NCBI RefSeq assembly: GCF_026343185.1
Contig: NZ_JAPEMA010000001.1
Location: 4,030,001 to 4,094,000, forward strand
DNA: 64,000 bases
Origin: Streptomyces sp. NBC_00091
Lineage (GTDB): Bacteria; Actinomycetota; Actinomycetes; Streptomycetales; Streptomycetaceae
Direction of reading: 5' to 3'
The notes beneath the pieces were generated by a model. The model made no database searches, was not told the origin of the DNA, and was given only the letters and a program-made list of their open reading frames with translations. Shown here one piece after another: positions 43,714-51,209 of this stretch. The translations under genes were made by a program, and so were the position numbers. Within the stretch, counting starts at the first letter, position 1. Each line of letters starts with the position of its first letter.

Positions 43714-44106
43714 TCACCATCTGGTGCGGGTATCAGCCCAAGGCGGTCGTCGGACGCCGAGACATGAGGAGCGCGTAGCGATCTGTCGCGCCCGGGCCCC
43801 TGGCGCTGGGCTCTCCTTGAACGGGCCCGGATGCCCGGCGTGGCAAGGCCCGGCCCCTCGGCTCATCGCTGACGGGGCCGCTCCTCTGGCCTTGGACCGT
43901 GCCGTTCTTTTGGGGGTTTCCCGGCAGTCTTCGTTTTTTCGGGGCGGGACGGTCTGTCAAGGGTGGCCGAAGGCCATCGCGAAGCGACGCGACGAAGGAG
44001 CGCCCTTGACAGGCCGGCCCGACGCGGAAGGACGATGAGACTGACGGGAAACCCCCATACCCTCCCTGAGGCCGCCCAGGGGAAGCCGCCCCACCGCCCA
44101 GCCCCG
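43714..44106. repeat. Right arm of the large inverted repeat
   Basis: Mirror copy of 42104-42493. Differences are small indels in the central stem loop and a diverged block near 43800-43885. No gene is seen in 43506-44133; short open frames here are side effects of GC bias. Confidence 0.88.
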
Positions 44107-44133
44107 CCCCCTCGAGGGGGCGAAAGCAACCCC

Positions 44134-45705
44134 CTACAGCGCCGACTCCCACGTCACCGTCGTTCCCCCGGTGCCCGCATCCGTGCGGCCGTCGTCGGAG
44201 ATGGTGAGGCGGACGCGGGAGGGGGTGGCGTCGACCTCGACCTCGATCGCGGTGACCCCGCTGCGGCGGTGGGCGGCGGCCAGGGCGCTTCGTAGGGTTG
44301 CCAGTAGTGCCGCCGTGACCGCGTCCGGGAGCAGCGCGTCCACCGCGCCCGCGAAGTGCACCGACGGCTGGAAGCCGAACAGCACCGCCGCTCCGCCCGT
44401 CTCGCGGAGCACCCGCCCCCGGAAGGTCGTCGGGGCGTCGGTCGGCGGCTGCTGGAGGGCGAAGATGGCCGTGCGGACCTCCTGGATGGTGGAGTCCAGC
44501 TCGTCCACGGCCCGGCCCAGCTCGTCGCCGACCGTGTCCCCGGCCGGGGCGTTCGAGGAGCGCCGCCTCGTGCTCTCCAGCATCATCTCCGTCGCGAACA
44601 GCCGTTGTACGACGAGATCGTGCAGGTCGCGGGCGATGCGGTCGCGGTCCTCGTAGACGGCCAGCTGTTCCCGGTCGTGCTGCGCGTCGGCCAGGACCAG
44701 CGCCAGCGCCGCCTGCGAGGCGAACTGCGAGGCCAGCAGCCGGTCCACCGCGTCGTACGGCGGCCCGCCCCGGGCCCGCGGCAGGGCGAGGGTGCCGATC
44801 AGCTGGCCGCCGCTCTGCAGCGGCAGCATCATGCTCGGCCCGAACCGCTCCCGCACGTGCGTGGTCATCCGGGGATCGGTCGCGGAGTCTTCTATGAAGA
44901 CGGGTTCCCCGCCGAGGAGTTGCTCCAGCACCGGCGAGCCGGGGGCGATGGCGGTGCCGACCAGGTCGCCGGGGTCCCCGTGGGTGGAGGCGGCCACGAT
45001 CTCCATGCCGCCCTCCGGGGTGGGCTGGAGCACCACGCCCGCCGCCGCGTCCGCGAGCAGCCGGGCCCGTTCGGCCACGCACATCAGGGCGTCCGCCGCC
45101 GGACGCCCCGCCAGCAGGGCGGTGGTCACGGCGGCCGCGCCCTCGATCCAGCGCTCCCGGCGGCGCGCGGTCTCGTACAGGCGGGCGTTGCCGATCGCTA
45201 TGCCGGCCTGCGAGGCCAGGACGCGCATCAGCGCGAGGTCCTCGTCCGTGAAGGGCCCGCCGCCCTGCTTCTCGGTGAGGTAGAGGTTGCCGAAGACCTC
45301 GGTGTGCACCCGGATCGGCACGCCCAGGAAGCTGCGCATGGGCGGGTGGCCGGGCGGGAAGCCGGCCGAGCGGGGGTCCTTCGTCAGGTCGTCCAGCAGC
45401 AGCGGCCGGGGGTCGCCGATCAGCGCGCCGAGCAGGCCGGCGCGGCCGTCCGGCAGCCGGGGGATCGCGGCCCGTTCGGCCTCGGTCATGCCGGAGGTGA
45501 ACAGCCGGGTCAGCCGGAGGCGCTCGGGGTCGACGACCCCGAGCGCTCCGTACCGGGCCCCGCACAGCTCGGTGGCGGAGTCCACGACGTGCTGGAGGGT
45601 GGTGTGCAGCTCCAGTTCGGAGCCGACGCTGAGGACCGCCTCCAGCAGTACGGGAAGGCTCGACGGCCCGCCGGCCGGGTGGGGGGCGGGCCGGTCCGGC
45701 GTCAT
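44134..45705 (-). CDS. Two-GAF sensor histidine kinase with degenerate ATPase domain
   Basis: A 523-residue cytoplasmic protein of the DevS/DosS type. GAF 1 spans about residues 20-165 (LCGARYGALGVVDPE, RSFLGVPIRVHTEVFGNLYL), GAF 2 about 185-325 (MMLPLQSGGQLIGTLAL). The HisKA_3 motif RIARDLHDLVVQRLFA holds the phosphoacceptor His. The ATPase region is unusual: the N-box reads TLRSALAAAHRR without its Asn, G1 is LTISDDGRTDAGTGG, and the chain ends without a G2 box. It may be a pseudokinase or a partner subunit. Its ATG overlaps the stop of the mbl-like gene as ATGA. Confidence 0.85.
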   Translation of the reverse strand: MTPDRPAPHPAGGPSSLPVLLEAVLSVGSELELHTTLQHVVDSATELCGARYGALGVVDPERLRLTRLFTSGMTEAERAAIPRLPDGRAGLLGALIGDPRPLLLDDLTKDPRSAGFPPGHPPMRSFLGVPIRVHTEVFGNLYLTEKQGGGPFTDEDLALMRVLASQAGIAIGNARLYETARRRERWIEGAAAVTTALLAGRPAADALMCVAERARLLADAAAGVVLQPTPEGGMEIVAASTHGDPGDLVGTAIAPGSPVLEQLLGGEPVFIEDSATDPRMTTHVRERFGPSMMLPLQSGGQLIGTLALPRARGGPPYDAVDRLLASQFASQAALALVLADAQHDREQLAVYEDRDRIARDLHDLVVQRLFATEMMLESTRRRSSNAPAGDTVGDELGRAVDELDSTIQEVRTAIFALQQPPTDAPTTFRGRVLRETGGAAVLFGFQPSVHFAGAVDALLPDAVTAALLATLRSALAAAHRRSGVTAIEVEVDATPSRVRLTISDDGRTDAGTGGTTVTWESAL

Positions 45706-46739
45706 TCGGCCAGCGGGTTGAGGACCATGGGGGCGATCTTCCCTTCGAGCATCGCGCCGAGACCCAGGACGGCGCACACGTCGGGCCGTTCCGCGATGGC
45801 GACGGGCATTCCGGTGGAGTCGCGCAGCATCTGGTCCAGGCCCGGCAGCAGGGCGCTGCCTCCCACCATCATGATCCCCCGGTCCGTCAGGTCCGCGACC
45901 AGGTCGGGCGGGCAGTCGCGCAGGACCTTGCCGATGCCGTCGAGGACGGCCGTCAGCGGGGTGTGGATGGCGTCCCGTACGGCCGCGGTGTCCACGTGGA
46001 CGGAACGGGCGAGTCCGGTGGCCACGTCGCGGCCGTGGATCAGGGTGGAGGCCGGGCCTTCGGCGGTGATGCCGTTGCCGTGGAGGGCCAGCTGGAGGGG
46101 GCGTACGGCCTGGCTCGGCAGCATCAGCTCGTGCGCGTGCCGCAGGTGCTGGACCACCGCGTGGTCGATGGCCTCGCCGCCGACGGGGATCCGCTCGGCG
46201 GTGACGATCGAGCCGAGGGAGAGGACGGCCACCTGGGTGGCGGCCGCCCCGCACACCATGATCATCGTCGCGGTCGGCTGCTCCACGGGCAGGCCGCAGC
46301 CGACGGCCGCCGCGATCAGGGTGTCGACCAGCTCGACGCGCCGGGCGCCGAGCCCGACCATGGTCTCCACGGCGGCCCGCTGGGCGAGCGGATCGGCGTC
46401 GTGCGGGGTGCAGGCGGCCGCGCGCAGCCGGGGCTTGCGGCGCAGGGCGCGGCGCAGCTTCTCGCCGAGCAGGTGGCGCAGCATGCGCTGGGCCATCTCG
46501 ATGTCGACGACGGTGCCGCCGGAGACGGGGCGCACGACGCGGATGTAGTCGGGTGTGCGGCCGGTCATCCGTTCGGCGAAGGTGCCGACGGCGATGAGCG
46601 CGCCGGTGCGGGTGTTGACGGCGGCGACGCTGGGCTCGTCGACGACCAGTCCGGCGCCCTTGACGTAGACGCGGGTCCTCGCGGCTCCCAGGTCGACGGC
46701 GACGTGGCAGCGGCGCAACTGCTCAAGACTGACGGTCAC
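45702..46739 (-). CDS. mbl: MreB/Mbl-family bacterial actin
   Basis: A 345-residue actin-like protein. Phosphate 1 loop is HVAVDLGAARTRVYVKGAG, connect 1 and phosphate 2 regions follow (IMVCGAAATQVAVLSLGSIV), and the adenosine motif is GIMMVGGSALLPGLDQML. In Streptomyces, Mbl works with MreB in spore-wall building. The gene lacks mreC/mreD neighbours, as is the case for mbl. GGGAGGAT lies five bases before the GTG at 46739. Divergences from standard MreB (short N terminus, altered phosphate loops such as LGAARTR) could mean changed nucleotide use. It is coupled to the GAF kinase gene. Confidence 0.8.
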   Translation of the reverse strand: MTVSLEQLRRCHVAVDLGAARTRVYVKGAGLVVDEPSVAAVNTRTGALIAVGTFAERMTGRTPDYIRVVRPVSGGTVVDIEMAQRMLRHLLGEKLRRALRRKPRLRAAACTPHDADPLAQRAAVETMVGLGARRVELVDTLIAAAVGCGLPVEQPTATMIMVCGAAATQVAVLSLGSIVTAERIPVGGEAIDHAVVQHLRHAHELMLPSQAVRPLQLALHGNGITAEGPASTLIHGRDVATGLARSVHVDTAAVRDAIHTPLTAVLDGIGKVLRDCPPDLVADLTDRGIMMVGGSALLPGLDQMLRDSTGMPVAIAERPDVCAVLGLGAMLEGKIAPMVLNPLAE

Positions 46740-46962
46740 GGCAGATCCTCCCGAGAGCGCTGACGCAGGATGAGACCGGCAGGCTGCCGATCGCATTTCA
46801 CATCCTCTCGGATAAATAGGACATATGGCCCGTTGGAATGCTCCGGGCGGGGCGTGTCGTACGGGTGAGAAGTGCTGCACGGGGGTGGATTTCTGTACCG
46901 ACAGGCAGCAGCATGCGCGCACCACCCGCGCTACTCGCGCGTAACAAGGTAAAGGGGACCCG

Positions 46963-47673
46963 ATGCTGACGCCCCGCCAGAGACTGCTGGCGTTCCTGAC
47001 CCTCTGCCTCGCCCTCCTGGCGCCCGTCCCGGCCCAAGCTGCCGCCCCGGCCCCGGCAGCAGCCCCCGCGCCGGCGGCCGCGCGCAATCCGGTGGTCTTC
47101 GTGCACGGTTACAACGCCGACCCGGGCGTCTGGGGAGCCCTGCGCGAGGACCTGAGGGCCGACGGGTACGCGGACTCCGAGCTCTTCTCCTGGGGCTACG
47201 ACACCCACCAGTCCGTCAACGAGGTGCTCTCCGGCCGGCTCGCCGCCTACGTCGACGAGGTCCGCCGGCAGACCGGCGCCGCCCGCGTGGACCTCGTGGG
47301 GCACTCCTTCGGCTCGCTCGTCGGCCGCTGGTACGTCAAGTACGGCGGCGGCGCCGGGACCGTCGACCACTGGATCTCGCTGGCGGGCCCCAACCACGGC
47401 ACCTCCACCGCCTGGGCCTGCGCCCTGTGGGACCAGGCGTGCCGGGACATGACCCCGGGCTCGTACGTGGCGGAGAACCTGGCCGCGGGCGACGAGACCC
47501 CGGGCGCGGTGAAGTACGCGACCTTCTGGTCGGAGTGCGACGAGGTGGTCAACCCTGACAGCAGCGTCCCGCTCGCCGGGGCCCTCAACACGCCGGTCGG
47601 CTGCCTGAAGCACAACGACCTGCTCGGCGACGACGCCACCTCGGCCGGAGTGCGCGCCTTCCTCCGCTCCTAG
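46963..47673 (+). CDS. Secreted lipase/esterase, alpha/beta hydrolase (EstA/LipA-like)
   Basis: A 236-residue exported hydrolase. A Sec signal (residues 1-27, ending AQA) is followed by an Ala/Pro linker, VVFVHGYNADPGVWG (oxyanion region), the nucleophile elbow DLVGHSFGSLVGRWY with Ser115, LAGPNHGT, and the C-terminal CLKHNDLLGD with the catalytic His. Cys pairs at ACALWDQAC and SECDE...GCLKH suit disulfides. AAGGGG precedes the ATG. The 222-base gap upstream serves both this gene and mbl; I see no clear promoter consensus there. Confidence 0.9.
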   Translation: MLTPRQRLLAFLTLCLALLAPVPAQAAAPAPAAAPAPAAARNPVVFVHGYNADPGVWGALREDLRADGYADSELFSWGYDTHQSVNEVLSGRLAAYVDEVRRQTGAARVDLVGHSFGSLVGRWYVKYGGGAGTVDHWISLAGPNHGTSTAWACALWDQACRDMTPGSYVAENLAAGDETPGAVKYATFWSECDEVVNPDSSVPLAGALNTPVGCLKHNDLLGDDATSAGVRAFLRS

Positions 47674-48248
47674 GCCGGCCGTACCCGCTGGAGCAGCCCG
47701 TACGTGAACTCCGCCACCAGCGGCTGCCCCGACGCGGTGAACGCCAGCCGCCAGCGCGTCGGCGCGGTGCCTTCCATCGGCCGCGCCGGCGCGAAGGCCC
47801 GCGCCACCTCGTCCACCGTCGCCGACCAGGGCCGCAGGTCCCCGGCCGTCTCCAGTACGGGTCCCCGCGCGCCCGGGGCCCGGACCAGCCACTCGTTCCA
47901 CACGGCCCCGTCCGGCGCGGCCAGCACCTCGAACCGCAGCTCCGGCCAGAGCGGCACCGGCCACAGCAGGGCCTCGCACTCCAGGTCCCCGATGCTGCGC
48001 CGCTGAGCCGACTCCGGCGGGCCGAGCACCGACCGGTAGCGGGCCAGGGCCCCGCGGGAGCGGGGGGAGCGCACCATCGCCTGCCAGCGCCGGTTGGCCT
48101 CCCGCTGCTCGGCGAGCGTGGCGCCCAGGCGCAGCCGGGCCTGCTCGGCGAGGTCCGGCTGGAAGTCCGCCATCCTGCGCAGCAGCACCAGCTGGAAGGC
48201 GGCCGGCCCGAAGGCTCCCGGGCGGTGCGGAGTCGGCGTCGCTGTCAT
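47670..48248 (-). CDS. Conserved hypothetical protein
   Basis: A 192-residue protein without recognised domain. It starts with a helical region (FGPAAFQLVLLRRMADFQPD, LAEQARLRLGATL) and then beta-rich segments with many Trp-Pro pairs (LLWPVPLWPELRFEVL). There is no signal peptide. Codon bias is typical, so it is a real gene. Its TAG overlaps the lipase TAG on the other strand within CTAG. ATG at 48248 has only a weak ribosome site. Confidence 0.75.
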   Translation of the reverse strand: MTATPTPHRPGAFGPAAFQLVLLRRMADFQPDLAEQARLRLGATLAEQREANRRWQAMVRSPRSRGALARYRSVLGPPESAQRRSIGDLECEALLWPVPLWPELRFEVLAAPDGAVWNEWLVRAPGARGPVLETAGDLRPWSATVDEVARAFAPARPMEGTAPTRWRLAFTASGQPLVAEFTYGLLQRVRPA

Positions 48249-48326
48249 GGACGTAACGATTCCACACAGGATCCTTACGTTCCCGGAATGCTTATGTTGC
48301 CGGAGACCGCATAGCCTGCGGGCGCC

Positions 48327-49022
48327 ATGAACTACTGCCCCGCCTGTCAGAGGCATCTCAACGGAGCGCTCGCCTGCGCCGGCTGCGGGACCCCGGCCGA
48401 GTACCTGGCCCCTGCCGGGCCGGCGGCCGCGGCGGCGCCCGCGCCCGAGCCGCAGCCCGCGCTGGCCGAGGTGTTCGCCGATTCCCTCGTCGTGCTGTCC
48501 GGCCCCCACGAGGGCCGCGCGGGCACCCGCAAGCGCGCGGCCGCCCGCCGCCGGCGCGGCTGGAGCGGCCGGGGCGTCCTGGCGCTCGGGCTCGGGCTGG
48601 TGCTCGCGACCGGGGGCTCGATCGCCGTGGCCCGGATCGTCGGCGACGACGAGGGTGCCGACCGGGCGGACAAGGTGGTGCTGACGGACTCCGGCCCGGA
48701 GCAGCCGCAGCCGCTGCCCAGCTTGGAGGGCGCGCCCGCCGAGCCCTCGGCCCTGCCGTCCGCGAAGGGCGCCGGGGGCGGGGCGAAGACGGCCCGGCCC
48801 AGCGGCAGCCCGAGTGGCTCGGCGCAGCCGGGAGCGAGCGGGAGCGCCTCCGCCTCGGCGGCGACGCCCTCGCAGAAAGGTTCCGCCAGCGGGGCATCCG
48901 TAAAGCCCACGACATCGGCGAAGCCCGCGCCGGGCACCTCCGGCCCGGCGAAGCCCGGAAAGCCGAAGCCCGCGCCCTCTCCCACGCCGACCGAGACCTG
49001 CGTGTTCTGGATCTTCTGCTGA
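48327..49022 (+). CDS. Zinc-ribbon protein with one membrane segment and Pro/Ser-rich outer tail
   Basis: A 231-residue protein. Residues 1-24 form a zinc ribbon (CPAC at 4-7, CAGC at 17-20) facing the cytoplasm. A basic stretch (KRAAARRRRGW) precedes the membrane segment at about 82-104 (GVLALGLGLVLATGGSIAVA). The outer part is long, low-complexity Pro/Ser/Gly/Ala/Lys and ends with ETCVFWIFC, a Cys pair around aromatic residues. The ATG has almost no leader room, with a CATAGCCT box 18 bases ahead. The family seems Streptomyces-specific; function unknown. Confidence 0.8.
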   Translation: MNYCPACQRHLNGALACAGCGTPAEYLAPAGPAAAAAPAPEPQPALAEVFADSLVVLSGPHEGRAGTRKRAAARRRRGWSGRGVLALGLGLVLATGGSIAVARIVGDDEGADRADKVVLTDSGPEQPQPLPSLEGAPAEPSALPSAKGAGGGAKTARPSGSPSGSAQPGASGSASASAATPSQKGSASGASVKPTTSAKPAPGTSGPAKPGKPKPAPSPTPTETCVFWIFC

Positions 49023-49097
49023 CGAGCCTGATGGGCCTGATGGGCCCGGCGGGTCTGATAAGCCCGGCGAGCCCGATCGGGCCGCCGGGCCGGCCCT

Positions 49098-49520
49098 TCA
49101 GGCCAGCATCCGCCTGAGCAGGTCCCGCAGTGCCGTGCGCTCCTCCGCCGAGAGCCCGGCCAGGGGCTCCCGCGCGAAGTCCAGCGACTCGCGCAGCCGC
49201 TCCGCGGTCTCGACGCCCTCCTCGGTCGGGGCGGCCAGCTTCACCCGGCGGTCGGCCGGGTCCGGGCGGCGCTCGACCAGGCCGCGGGTCTCCAGCCGGT
49301 CGATGATGCCGGTCACGTTCGAGGGCTCGCAGCGCAGCTTCTGCGCGATGCGCCGCATGGGCAGCGGCTCCAGCGAGAGCAGGTTCAGCACCTTGGCCTG
49401 GGCGCCGGTGAGCTGGTGGCGGCCGGCCGCCTCCTCGTACTCCATGTGGTAGCGGGCCACGACATCGCCGATGAGCTCGACGACCTCGACGGTCACTGGG
49501 TCTGCGCGACGACTGGGCAT
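49098..49520 (-). CDS. MarR-family regulator
   Basis: A 140-residue winged-helix dimeric repressor. It shows HQLTGAQAKVLNLLSLEP, LPMRRIAQKLRCEPSNVTGI (recognition helix), IDRLETRGLVERRPDPADRR (wing with DxR) and a C-terminal dimer helix. The only Cys is in the DNA-binding helix region; the N-terminal redox Cys of OhrR is missing. It is divergent from the oxidoreductase/ohr pair with a palindrome in the shared 96-base gap and likely represses both sides. Confidence 0.9.
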   Translation of the reverse strand: MPSRRADPVTVEVVELIGDVVARYHMEYEEAAGRHQLTGAQAKVLNLLSLEPLPMRRIAQKLRCEPSNVTGIIDRLETRGLVERRPDPADRRVKLAAPTEEGVETAERLRESLDFAREPLAGLSAEERTALRDLLRRMLA

Positions 49521-49528
49521 GGATCCAG

Positions 49529-49571
49529 AGTAACCGTTTACTTGACAACATGAAATATCCAGGCGCATGGT
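49529..49571 (+). promoter_or_regulatory. Candidate MarR operator and promoter
   Basis: AGTAACCGTTTACT (49529-49542) is a near-palindrome. TTGACA (49542-49547) overlaps its end and, with CATGGT at 49566-49571 after 18 bases, can form the promoter of the oxidoreductase gene. Confidence 0.5.
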
Positions 49572-49616
49572 TGTTTCACGTTCTGAAGTAATTCTTCGTT
49601 CCCCCAGGAGTCCCTC

Positions 49617-50639
49617 ATGTCTCAGATCCCCGCCGTCAGCCGCGAGTGGCACCTCGTCCGCCGCCCGCAGGGCTGGCCCGTGGCCGAGGACTTCGCCCTG
49701 CGCGAGGTGCCCGTCTCCGCCGAGCCCGCCCCCGGCCGGATCCTGGTGCGCAACCTCCACATGTCCGTGGACCCCTACATGCGCGGCCGGATGAACGAGG
49801 GCAAGTCCTACATCCCGCCCTTCCAGCTCGACGAGCCGATGCAGGGCGGCGCGGTCGGCGAGGTCGTCGCCTCCGCCGCCGAGGGCTTCGAGGTGGGCGA
49901 CCACGTCCTGCACCACCTGGGCTGGCGCGAGTACGCGGACTTCGACGCGCAGTACGCCACCAAGGTGGACGCCTCCCTCGCCCCGCTCTCCGCCTACCTC
50001 GGCGTCCTCGGCATGCCGGGCCTGACCGCCTACGCGGGCCTCTTCGAGGTCGCCTCCTTCAAGGAGGGCGACGCCCTCTTCGTCTCCGGCGCGGCCGGCG
50101 CCGTCGGCAGCCTCGTCGGCCAGTTCGCCCGGATCAAGGGCGCCTCCCGCGTGATCGGCTCCGCCGGCTCCGACGAGAAGGTGACGCTGCTCACGGAGAA
50201 GTACGGCTTCGACGCCGCCTTCAACTACAAGAACGCCCCCGTCGCCGAGCAGCTGAAGGCAGCCGCCCCCAACGGCATCGACGTCTACTTCGACAACGTC
50301 GGCGGCGACCACCTGGAGGCCGCCCTCGCCACCCTGAACACCCACGGCCGCGCCACCCTCTGCGGTGCGATCGCCGGGTACAACGACACCGAGGCCGCCC
50401 CCGGCCCCCGCAACCTCATGATGGTCATCGGCAAGCGGCTGCGCCTCCAGGGCGTCCTCGTCGGCGACCACTACGGAATGCAGCAGCAGTTCGTCAAGGA
50501 CGTGGCCGGCTGGCTGGCCTCCGGCGAGCTCCGCTACGACGAGACGGTCGTCGAGGGCGTCGAGAACGCCACCGAAGCCTTCCTCGGCATGCTGCGCGGA
50601 GAGAACACCGGAAAGATGATCGTTTCCTTCACCGGTTAG
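49617..50639 (+). CDS. NADP-dependent MDR oxidoreductase (CurA/leukotriene-B4 dehydrogenase-like)
   Basis: A 340-residue zinc-free medium-chain reductase. The N-terminal catalytic domain has LHMSVDPYMRGRMN (family mark) and MQGGAVGEVVAS; the NADP domain has GMPGLTAYAGLFEVASFKEG, VSGAAGAVGSLVGQFARIKG and IDVYFDNVGGDHLEAALATL. Enzymes of this group reduce enones or 2-alkenals, including curcumin. CAGGAG is six bases before the ATG. It is followed by ohr after 65 bases, which hints at a shared role in oxidative or lipid-peroxide stress. Confidence 0.92.
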   Translation: MSQIPAVSREWHLVRRPQGWPVAEDFALREVPVSAEPAPGRILVRNLHMSVDPYMRGRMNEGKSYIPPFQLDEPMQGGAVGEVVASAAEGFEVGDHVLHHLGWREYADFDAQYATKVDASLAPLSAYLGVLGMPGLTAYAGLFEVASFKEGDALFVSGAAGAVGSLVGQFARIKGASRVIGSAGSDEKVTLLTEKYGFDAAFNYKNAPVAEQLKAAAPNGIDVYFDNVGGDHLEAALATLNTHGRATLCGAIAGYNDTEAAPGPRNLMMVIGKRLRLQGVLVGDHYGMQQQFVKDVAGWLASGELRYDETVVEGVENATEAFLGMLRGENTGKMIVSFTG

Positions 50640-50704
50640 GCTCCTCCCACGACCGTCGCGATCGTGGGCGCGCATCGCGGCGATTCATCTGGAGGATCTT
50701 CTTC

Positions 50705-51130
50705 ATGTCCATCACGCAGACCGACGTCGCGTACACGGCCGTCGCCACCGCCGAGAACGGCCGTGACGGCCGCGTCGCCACCAACGACGGCCAGCTCGAC
50801 GTCGTCGTGAACCCGCCGAAGGAGCTCGGCGGCAGCGGCGCCGGCACCAACCCGGAGCAGCTGTTCGCCGCCGGGTACAGCGCCTGCTTCCAGGGCGCCC
50901 TCAGCGTCGCGGCCCGCAACGAGAACGTCGACGTCACCGGCTCCACCGTGACCGCCGAGGTCGGCATCGGCAAGAACGACGAGGGCTTCGGCATCATCGT
51001 CAAGCTCACGGCCTCGATCCCGACCGTGGACGCCGCCACCGCCAAGGACCTGGTCGAGAAGGCCGACCAGATCTGCCCGTACTCCAAGGCGACCCGCGGC
51101 AACATCACGGTCGAGCTGAACGTCGCCTGA
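50705..51130 (+). CDS. ohr: Organic hydroperoxide resistance protein
   Basis: A 141-residue thiol peroxidase of the Ohr/OsmC fold that reduces lipid and organic peroxides. The catalytic pair is Cys61 (GYSACFQGAL) and Cys124 (DQICPYSKATR); the Arg-type residues GRDGRVATNDG near the N terminus match Ohr rather than OsmC. GGAGG lies nine bases before the ATG. It sits downstream of an MDR reductase and a divergent MarR regulator, and ends at a strong terminator. Confidence 0.93.
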   Translation: MSITQTDVAYTAVATAENGRDGRVATNDGQLDVVVNPPKELGGSGAGTNPEQLFAAGYSACFQGALSVAARNENVDVTGSTVTAEVGIGKNDEGFGIIVKLTASIPTVDAATAKDLVEKADQICPYSKATRGNITVELNVA

Positions 51131-51146
51131 CCGCGCCGCACACCGT

Positions 51147-51182
51147 GCGAAGGCCGCATCCCCAGGGGGGTGCGGCCTTCGC
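51147..51182 (+). terminator. Terminator after ohr
   Basis: GCGAAGGCCGCA (51147-51158) pairs with TGCGGCCTTCGC (51171-51182); CCC/GGG extend the stem toward a small loop. Confidence 0.85.
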
Positions 51183-51209
51183 CGCGTCCCGGCCCCATAA
51201 ACTGGCCCC

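Noticed and set aside
43733..45565. 610-codon frame running from the repeat arm through the GAF kinase
   Set aside because: It is out of frame with the kinase, has an Arg/Pro/Gly-only composition, and depends on the repeat sequence lacking stops.
44134..46254. Longer N terminus for the GAF kinase
   Set aside because: The extra 183 codons lie over the mbl gene in another frame and have no domain; ATG 45705 with ATGA overlap is natural.
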